A stretch of 11,279 nucleotides of DNA from CAZSLZ01 sp964607865 (GTDB taxonomy: Bacteria > Vulcanimicrobiota > JAJTBE01 > CAZSLZ01), in NCBI GenBank assembly GCA_964607865.1, contig CAZSLZ010000116.1, forward strand, positions 1 through 11,279, read 5' to 3'. The position numbers and the translations under genes are program-made. The notes under the pieces are model-generated. The model had not been told where the DNA came from and made no database searches. It saw only the letters and a list, made by a program, of their open reading frames with translations. This document shows positions 6,797-11,279 of the stretch, in pieces. Numbering within the stretch: the stretch's first letter is position 1; each line of letters opens with the position of its first letter.

Positions 6797-8407
6797 ATGG
6801 AAAACGAATTAATCCAGGAAAAAGAAACAGAAATAAACGAAGAAAATAATCGACCAGAAAATACTCTTGAAAATCCTCAAAGAGCAAAATTCGTCATTCT
6901 TGCCACAGCTCTGGTTATTTCAATATGCGGTATTTCCTATGAACTGCTTTGCGCTACTATTTCTTCCTACTTTCTGGGAAACGCCGTCCTGCAATACTCT
7001 CTTACTATCGGCATCTTCCTTTTCGCCATGGGCATTGGATCCTGGCTGTCTTCAAAATTCGAAAAAAATCTGGTTTTTAATTTTCTGGTTATTGAAATTA
7101 TCATCGGCTTTATAGGCGGTTATTCAACGCTCATTCTATTTACAGCCTACCGTTTTACCGAAGGTTTTTCCATCATCATGTATGGCCTGCTCCTGGTTCT
7201 GGGTACTCTTATTGGCTTCGAAGTTCCCATTCTTATTCGTTTGTTAAAAAATTATGATGCTGTCAAGTTTTCTGTAGCCGGGGTTCTGACCTTCGATTAT
7301 ATCGGAGCCCTGCTGGCTTCCATAATTTTTCCCCTGGTGGTTCTGCCCCATCTGGGAATGATGCATGCTTCCTTTTTCTACGCCATTCTTAACATGGTGA
7401 TTGTCTTTTTCAATATCTCTATATTCAAGGAAAAAATGGAAAAAGTCCCCCTTCTTACCTTTGCCACTTTTTTTGTAACCCTTTTACTATTCCTGGGGCT
7501 GGGTTTTTCCACATCTCTTGTTTCCTTTTTTGAAAGTAAACTATACGATGACGAGATAATTCTGAGCCGGCAAACAAAATACCAGAGGATTGTTATGACC
7601 CGTTATAAAGATGATTTACGCCTGTTTCTTGATGGAAACCTCCAATTTTCTTCCTGGGATGAATACCGCTTCCATGAATGTGAGGTAATTCCCGCCATGG
7701 AATTAGCGCAAAACCGGGAAGAGGTGCTGATTCTCGGCGGCGGTGACGGCCTCGCAGCCAGGGAAGTCTTGAAGTATGAAGATGTGAAACAGATTACCCT
7801 GGTGGACATTGACAGGGAAATGGTAGAAATATGTAAAACCGACCCGATGATCTCGAAACTGAATAATAACTCCCTTTCCCACCCCAGAACCAATATTGTA
7901 ATTGATGATGCGTTCCGTTTTATTGAAAATATTGATAAACGCTACGGGGTAATAATCGTAGATCTTCCTGACCCTAACAATGAAAGCCTTTCCAAACTAT
8001 ATTCCCGGTATTTTTATATAACCTTGAAAAAACATCTTGGAACAGGCGGGGTTATTTGCGTCCAGTCAACATCGCCCCTGTTTGCCAGAGAAACCTTCTG
8101 GTGCATTGTCCATACCATCGAAGATGCCGGAAAACCCCGTTCCATGGGGGAAAAGGAACTACACGTTTATCCCATGCATGCCTATGTCCCCTCCATGGGA
8201 GAATGGGGGTTTACCCTGGCCTGTGACCAGGCAATCACCACCGATAAAATTAAAATCTCAGTCCCCACAAAATTCCTCACACCTCAAACTTTCAAGGCTC
8301 TCTTTGCCTTCTCCAAAGACAGCGACGAAGTGGAAACCAGAATAAACACCCTCAATAACCACATTCTGCTTGAATACTACAATAAGGAATGGGAACGCTG
8401 GGAATAA
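6797..8407 (+). CDS. Multi-TM membrane protein fused to a spermidine-synthase-like (SpeE) domain
   Basis: A 536-residue protein. After an acidic N-terminus (~28 residues), about seven membrane helices fill residues ~30-255, including GISYELLCATISSYFLGN and FLFAMGIGSWLSS. The C-terminal half is an aminopropyltransferase/methyltransferase fold. It shows LDGNLQFSSWDEYRFHE (279-294), the nucleotide-binding GGGDG (314-318), an acidic strand end LVDID, and DLPDPN (D389, D392) at the catalytic-aspartate position of spermidine synthases. Classical SpeE moves aminopropyl from decarboxylated SAM to putrescine. The membrane-fused branch is usually annotated the same way but its true acceptor is not settled, so I give no symbol. 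No good SD precedes the ATG, and an in-frame TAA lies 6 nt upstream, so translation probably depends on coupling to the 68-residue gene. No SpeD decarboxylase lies in the window. Confidence 0.88.
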   Translation: MENELIQEKETEINEENNRPENTLENPQRAKFVILATALVISICGISYELLCATISSYFLGNAVLQYSLTIGIFLFAMGIGSWLSSKFEKNLVFNFLVIEIIIGFIGGYSTLILFTAYRFTEGFSIIMYGLLLVLGTLIGFEVPILIRLLKNYDAVKFSVAGVLTFDYIGALLASIIFPLVVLPHLGMMHASFFYAILNMVIVFFNISIFKEKMEKVPLLTFATFFVTLLLFLGLGFSTSLVSFFESKLYDDEIILSRQTKYQRIVMTRYKDDLRLFLDGNLQFSSWDEYRFHECEVIPAMELAQNREEVLILGGGDGLAAREVLKYEDVKQITLVDIDREMVEICKTDPMISKLNNNSLSHPRTNIVIDDAFRFIENIDKRYGVIIVDLPDPNNESLSKLYSRYFYITLKKHLGTGGVICVQSTSPLFARETFWCIVHTIEDAGKPRSMGEKELHVYPMHAYVPSMGEWGFTLACDQAITTDKIKISVPTKFLTPQTFKALFAFSKDSDEVETRINTLNNHILLEYYNKEWERWE

Positions 8408-8600
8408 AGCATCCCCTCTTTTAATCTCTCTAATATTCAATATTTATTATAATAATTAATATTTTATTTATTATGTACATAAATTTATTTTAAGAGGTTA
8501 AAATTTTACTAAAAAGGATTTATATCTAACATTGTATAATAATTTATGCAGGTAGTTCAATTAAAAACCTGTTATTATACTGGTTAGAAAGGAAAGAACT
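8408..8600 (+). promoter_or_regulatory. AT-rich spacer with candidate promoter for the symporter
   Basis: This 193-nt non-coding gap is very AT-rich. A consensus -10, TATAAT, lies at 8535-8540, about 60 nt before the symporter start. No good -35 is found 16-19 bases upstream, so activation or an A/T-rich upstream element would be needed. A perfect 12-bp palindrome TTATGTACATAA lies at 8471-8482, and a short repeat CAGGT/ACCTG at 8549-8571 falls in the predicted leader. No G/C-rich hairpin with a T run follows the upstream gene, so I see no terminator there. Confidence 0.4.
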
Positions 8601-10115
8601 ATGCAATTTCTTGATTATTTAGTATTTGCAATTTATATGGTAGGTGTACTTGCGATTGGTGTTTATTATTATTTTCAAAACAAGAACGCTGAAGATTATT
8701 ATGTGGGAGGCCGTAAGATGTCTCCATCTCATGTGGGAATTTCCATTGTAGCCACCGATGTAGGCGGCGGCTTCTCCATCGGCCTGGGTGGAGTCGGCTT
8801 TTTGATGGGCTTATCGGGAAGCTGGTTGCTTTTTACCGGACTGATAGGGGCCTGGCTGTCTGCTGTTTTTATCATTCCCCGAATTAAAGCTGTGGACAAG
8901 AAACATAAGATGATGACCTATCCAGACTTTTTGAGATTCCGATTCAACGAGAAAGTGGCTTTGACCGCAGCGTTGATTTCAGGAATAGGTTATATGGGCT
9001 TCACTGGCGGCCAGATACTGGCTGGGGCCAAGCTGGCGTCTTCAACACTGATAACCAGCGCGCCTTTTGGCTGGGACCCCATGCAGTTTGGACTCTATGT
9101 TATTGCTGTTATTATTGTGGGTTATACTGTTCTTGGGGGCATGAAGGCAGTTATTTATACCGATACCGTTCAATGGATTGTTCTTCTGGGAGGACTGGTT
9201 CTTGTAGCTATACCCCTGTCATTGAAAGAAGTGGGAGGTTTTGCGGGTTTGAAAGCTGCCCTTCCGGCATCTCATTTTTCTCTTATGAATATAACCCCGG
9301 TAAAATTTATAAACTGGATGATTACAATTATACCCATCTGGCTTGTTGGAATGACCTTATACCAGCGTATGTTTGCCCTTAAAGATGAGAAGGACGCCAA
9401 AAAGGCATGGTTTATGGCCGGCCTTCTGGAATATCCTTTAATGGCTTTTATGGGGGTGCTTCTGGGAATGTGCGCAAGGGTACTTTTTCCCACGGTTCAG
9501 CCCGAAACCGGTTTGCCTCTCCTGATAGCCCAGATTTTACCTGTAGGTTTGAGGGGTGTGGTGGTTGCCGCATTCTTCTCAGCTATCATGTCCACCGCAG
9601 ACAGCTGCCTTATGGCTTCTTCAGGAAATTTTCTCAATGATTTTATCGAAAAATTCTTCATGAAAGATGCTTCAGATAAAAAGAAAATGAAAATGTCCCA
9701 GCTGGTAACTCTGGTTATCGGCGTTATTGCAATTTTAATGGTAAGCCATCTTCAGTCAGTGTTAAATGCTATTCTTTATGCTTATTCCTTTATGGTATCG
9801 GGGCTTTTTGTGCCTACAATTGGTGCTTATTTCTGGAAGAAAAGCAGCTCCACCGGAGCTTTATGGGCAATGATCGGCGGTGGAACCCTGACTCTGGCGC
9901 TGATCTTTATGAAAGCCCAGTTGCCTTTTGGACTGGATGAAACTGTATTTGGAATCGCATTATCAACATTGCTGTTTGTCCCTCTTTCTCTTGCATTCCC
10001 CGACAGCAGGGAAAAACAGGACCGTTTTGATATGCTTGATACAAGCAGCAATGATGATGACGAACCTCCTGTAAAAATCAAAGAAAACCTGGGCGCCCTG
10101 GGTGCGGAAGGTTAA
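8601..10115 (+). CDS. Sodium:solute symporter (SSS family)
   Basis: A 504-residue protein with an ATG start and SD AAAGGAAAG. It has about 13 membrane helices, the normal size and layout for SSS (PutP/SGLT-like) carriers, which couple inward Na+ flow to uptake of a small solute. Family signatures are AEDYYVGGRKMS after the first helix, GYTVLGGMKAVIYTD (174-188), and GLRGVVVAAFFSAIMSTADS around 316-335. In the last, A328, S331 and T332 match the spacing of the known Na2-site residues A337, S340 and T341 of PutP. The C-terminus is a hydrophilic acidic tail (SNDDDEPPVKIKEN). The substrate cannot be read from the sequence. It has its own upstream region and two terminators, so it is probably monocistronic, and nothing ties it to the SpeE-like cassette except adjacency. 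Confidence 0.94.
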   Translation: MQFLDYLVFAIYMVGVLAIGVYYYFQNKNAEDYYVGGRKMSPSHVGISIVATDVGGGFSIGLGGVGFLMGLSGSWLLFTGLIGAWLSAVFIIPRIKAVDKKHKMMTYPDFLRFRFNEKVALTAALISGIGYMGFTGGQILAGAKLASSTLITSAPFGWDPMQFGLYVIAVIIVGYTVLGGMKAVIYTDTVQWIVLLGGLVLVAIPLSLKEVGGFAGLKAALPASHFSLMNITPVKFINWMITIIPIWLVGMTLYQRMFALKDEKDAKKAWFMAGLLEYPLMAFMGVLLGMCARVLFPTVQPETGLPLLIAQILPVGLRGVVVAAFFSAIMSTADSCLMASSGNFLNDFIEKFFMKDASDKKKMKMSQLVTLVIGVIAILMVSHLQSVLNAILYAYSFMVSGLFVPTIGAYFWKKSSSTGALWAMIGGGTLTLALIFMKAQLPFGLDETVFGIALSTLLFVPLSLAFPDSREKQDRFDMLDTSSNDDDEPPVKIKENLGALGAEG

Positions 10116-10147
10116 AGAAAAAGCTCGGTAAACCGGGCTTTTTTTTA
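10116..10147. terminator. Bidirectional intrinsic terminator between convergent genes
   Basis: AAGCTCGG (10121-10128) pairs with CCGGGCTT (10133-10140) around a TAAA loop, with one G-U pair. Flanking A and T tracts extend the stem, and T8 follows on the plus strand. Read on the minus strand, the same hairpin ends in TTTTTCTTT. It therefore can stop both the symporter transcript and the convergent small-gene operon. Confidence 0.85.
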
Positions 10148-10153
10148 TACATT

Positions 10154-10199
10154 AATGCTTCAAATGAAGATCAGTATCTGTGCATTTGAAGCATTTTTT
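10154..10199 (+). terminator. Second hairpin with T tract, overlapping the 3' end of the convergent gene
   Basis: A perfect 13-bp inverted repeat, AATGCTTCAAATG (10154-10166) and CATTTGAAGCATT (10183-10195), has a 16-base loop and runs into T6 on the plus strand. It looks like a backup terminator for the symporter transcript. The right arm also encodes the last residues (MLQMH) of the minus-strand 75-residue protein, so the sequence serves two roles. Confidence 0.65.
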
Positions 10200-10398
10200 C
10201 TTCCTGAATTTCTCTTTCCTTTTGTTCCTGCTCTTTTATAAGAATGTCCACCTCATCAAGCAATTCCTGGGTTTTCTCGGGCGCTTTTTCCACTGGAAAT
10301 TCTTCTTCTATTTCCAACCCCACCCATGATTGAGCGTTTGGGCCGTTGCTAATTAACCTGCTTTTCTTGATTCGTACTTTTCGTGTTAATCCTGACAT
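10171..10398 (-). CDS. Hypothetical 75-aa protein with charged helical C-terminus
   Basis: I do not recognise this protein. The ATG at 10398 follows a very strong SD, AGGAGGAATT, that overlaps the TAG stop of the upstream 112-residue gene, so the two are coupled. The N-terminus is basic (TRKVRIKKSRL) and the middle mixed (NAQSWVGLEIEEEFP). From about residue 38 to the end it is highly charged and helical, with Glu/Lys/Gln-rich KEQEQKEREIQEEK likely to form a coiled coil. There is no membrane segment or signal peptide. It is the last gene of a three-gene minus-strand operon and ends inside a hairpin facing the symporter. A structural or adaptor role is possible, but no function is supported. 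Confidence 0.72.
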   Translation of the reverse strand: MSGLTRKVRIKKSRLISNGPNAQSWVGLEIEEEFPVEKAPEKTQELLDEVDILIKEQEQKEREIQEEKMLQMHRY

Positions 10399-10406
10399 AA
10401 TTCCTC

Positions 10407-10745
10407 CTAAACCTGAAATCCCTGAGCTTCAAAAAGCTCGGCCAAATCCTGGTTTAAATCATCGCCCCGGCGTAAAATCATTTCTGCGTCAAACATTGCC
10501 TGCCGGGCATGTTTTAATAACTCCGGGTCTTCATTATTGATAAATTCTATCAAGCAATCCACAGTTTCCATGTATGCATGCTGTCCATCCAACAATTTCT
10601 GGGTAATATCTTTGGTTATTTCATCCAAATTTTCCGTGGTTTCTTCCTGTTCCACTGTTTTTATGTCCTGCTGGAGTTCTGCAGCTATTTCGTCAAGCTG
10701 TTGAAAAGCCTGGTCATAATTAATCTTCCTGCTTTTCAGTTTCAT
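10407..10745 (-). CDS. Hypothetical 112-aa acidic helical protein
   Basis: I do not recognise this protein. It is almost entirely helical and acidic, with a basic start (MKLKSRKINYDQAF), a Gln/Glu-rich first half (EIAAELQQDIKTVEQEE) and a second helical region (LLKHARQAMFDAEMILRRG). It has one cysteine (TVDCLIEF) and no membrane segment. The ATG at 10745 comes directly after TAGAGG, which contains the stop of the upstream 33-residue ORF, so translation is probably by reinitiation rather than a well-spaced SD. Its stop overlaps the strong SD of the 75-residue gene. The compact overlaps argue that the three proteins are made together. A cytoplasmic regulator or structural partner of the small membrane peptide is one guess, with no direct support. 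Confidence 0.75.
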   Translation of the reverse strand: MKLKSRKINYDQAFQQLDEIAAELQQDIKTVEQEETTENLDEITKDITQKLLDGQHAYMETVDCLIEFINNEDPELLKHARQAMFDAEMILRRGDDLNQDLAELFEAQGFQV

Positions 10746-10748
10746 CCT

Positions 10749-10850
10749 CTACCGATTGATTAATACTGTAAAGATCGTCAATAATGCTGTTAAGGTAATC
10801 AGCAATTCCAACCCCGGTGTTTTCTTCATTCTGTTTTGTCGGTCCGCCAT
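10749..10850 (-). CDS. Small membrane protein, 33 aa
   Basis: A short ORF from ATG (10850) to TAG (10749). It encodes a basic N-terminus (MADRQNRMKKTPG) followed by one hydrophobic helix (LELLITLTALLTIFTVLI) and a final NR, so a single-pass membrane peptide with its N-terminus inside is likely. An SD AGAGGG lies four bases upstream. Its stop codon is followed after three bases by the ATG of the 112-residue gene (TAGAGGATG), a tight coupling that supports it as a real gene. It is the first gene of the three-gene minus-strand operon. No family is recognised. Confidence 0.62.
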   Translation of the reverse strand: MADRQNRMKKTPGLELLITLTALLTIFTVLINR

Positions 10851-10895
10851 TATACCCTCTAAATTTATTATTGGTAACAATTAATTATCAGAGGG
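10851..10895 (-). promoter_or_regulatory. Leader hairpin that can hide the SD of the 33-aa gene
   Basis: On the minus-strand transcript, CCCTCT (complement of 10890-10895) is fully complementary to the SD AGAGGG (complement of 10855-10860). The 29 bases between can form an inner hairpin (ATTG-TTAC-CAAT). The fold would block ribosome access to the first gene of the operon. This is seen in the sequence; whether it regulates is inference. Confidence 0.4.
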
Positions 10896-11042
10896 CTATT
10901 TCCTTTTCCATGCAAAAAATATATTAACTGAATCTTGTCATCTATTTAAAAAGTTTACAATAATTTTACAATTTGAAACAAATTTAATTAATAAGGGTTG
11001 TAAATTACTAACATTTTTTGCTTTCTTTTACTATTATAAACA

Positions 11043-11051
11043 TGGGATAAT
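11043..11051 (+). promoter_or_regulatory. Candidate extended -10 promoter
   Basis: TGGGATAAT is a TGn-extended -10 with five of six consensus bases. It would start transcription near 11058, about 29 nt before the ATG at 11087 and upstream of its SD. No good -35 is visible, which extended -10 promoters tolerate. The surrounding gap 10896-11042 is AT-rich and shows nothing else I can name. Confidence 0.35.
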
Positions 11052-11086
11052 GGTTCTAATATAAAATTTTTTCAAGGGGTGATCTT

Positions 11087-11208
11087 ATGTGGTGGATTAG
11101 AAACCTGATAAACAATTAAAAGGCCTCAGAAGGTTATGTTCAGCATACGCAGAACCGCCAGAGCCTGAATATGATGGCTGGGGCAAAGTCAGGAAGGTTG
11201 AATCGTAA
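11087..11208 (+). pseudogene. Short ORF with apparent single-base frameshift (about 40 aa if repaired)
   Basis: An SD AAGGGGTG (11074-11081) precedes ATG 11087, which encodes only MWWIRNLINN before TAA at 11117. Slipping back one base at 11116 opens a 30-codon frame (LKGLRRLCSAYAEPPEPE, then YDGWGKVRKVES) that ends at TAA 11206-11208. That stop overlaps the next ATG as TAATG, typical of coupled genes, which argues that the second frame is the real coding frame. One missing base, in the DNA or in the read, would explain the break. A programmed -1 shift is possible but no classic slippery heptamer is seen. Alternatively, MWWIRNLINN is a stand-alone leader peptide. No family is recognised. Confidence 0.4.
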
Positions 11209-11279
11209 TGAGTTTGTTTCATTGGGTGGCATCATCTTTTTCAGGATTTTTTCTTTACGTTTTTTACTGTAATTCACGT
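11208..11279 (+). CDS. Start of an unrecognised, probably membrane, protein (truncated by window edge)
   Basis: From ATG 11208 the frame is open for 24 codons to the window end. It encodes MSLFHWVASSFSGFFLYV and then FYCNSR, a hydrophobic stretch that could be a first membrane helix or signal sequence. The ATG overlaps the preceding TAA as TAATG, and GGAAGG at 11192-11197 is a usable if distant SD. The product cannot be identified from so few residues. Confidence 0.4.
   Translation, partial: MSLFHWVASSFSGFFLYVFYCNSR

Noticed and set aside
11120..11200. Possible riboswitch (compared with fluoride, T-box, preQ1 and c-di-GMP motifs)
   Set aside because: Only weak local hairpins (GTTC/GAAC, AGCC/GGCT) are present and the conserved core bases of these classes are missing.
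11087..11210. Trp-attenuator leader, suggested by the tandem Trp codons in MWWIRNLINN
   Set aside because: No terminator hairpin with a T run follows, and no trp gene is seen. The open frame ending in TAATG explains the region better.
1..11279. CRISPR arrays, tRNA or rRNA genes, insertion sequences
   Set aside because: No regularly spaced repeats, cloverleaf-like sequences, transposase motifs or terminal inverted repeats were seen by eye.

Overview
The window looks like a chromosomal segment of a low-to-moderate-GC Bacillota, most likely clostridial. The evidence is AT-rich spacers, strong GGAGG-type Shine-Dalgarno (SD) sites, TTG starts backed by good SD sites, short operons with stop/SD or ATGA overlaps, and intrinsic terminators with long T runs. 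This is an inference from sequence style; no marker gene fixes the taxon. I see no rRNA, tRNA, CRISPR array or insertion sequence.

Left part (1-5181, minus strand): reading leftwards, a fused RNase HI protein comes first, then a translationally coupled rhomboid protease. After a 100-nt gap come a DegT-family sugar aminotransferase and a membrane-bound FlaA1/CapD-type nucleotide-sugar 4,6-dehydratase cut off by the window edge. The last two should act in sequence on a UDP-sugar: the dehydratase makes a 4-keto-6-deoxy sugar and the aminotransferase aminates it. That would supply an amino sugar for a surface glycan or glycoprotein.

Middle part (5182-8407, plus strand): a divergent control region carries a promoter whose -10 lies in a perfect inverted repeat. 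It precedes a three-gene cassette: a zinc-ribbon/DUF4178-like membrane protein, a 68-residue basic membrane protein, and a multi-TM protein fused to a spermidine-synthase-like domain. The cassette is the best candidate for a poorly described system. It probably acts at the membrane with S-adenosylmethionine or its decarboxylated form, but no SpeD decarboxylase is present here.

Right part (8408-11279): an AT-rich promoter region precedes a sodium:solute symporter, which ends in two tandem hairpin terminators. The first of these can also serve the convergent minus-strand operon. That operon (10171-10850) encodes three unrecognised small proteins of 33, 112 and 75 residues; the 33-residue membrane peptide has a leader that can hide its SD. 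The window ends with a short plus-strand ORF that looks frameshifted, followed by the start of another gene through a TAATG junction.
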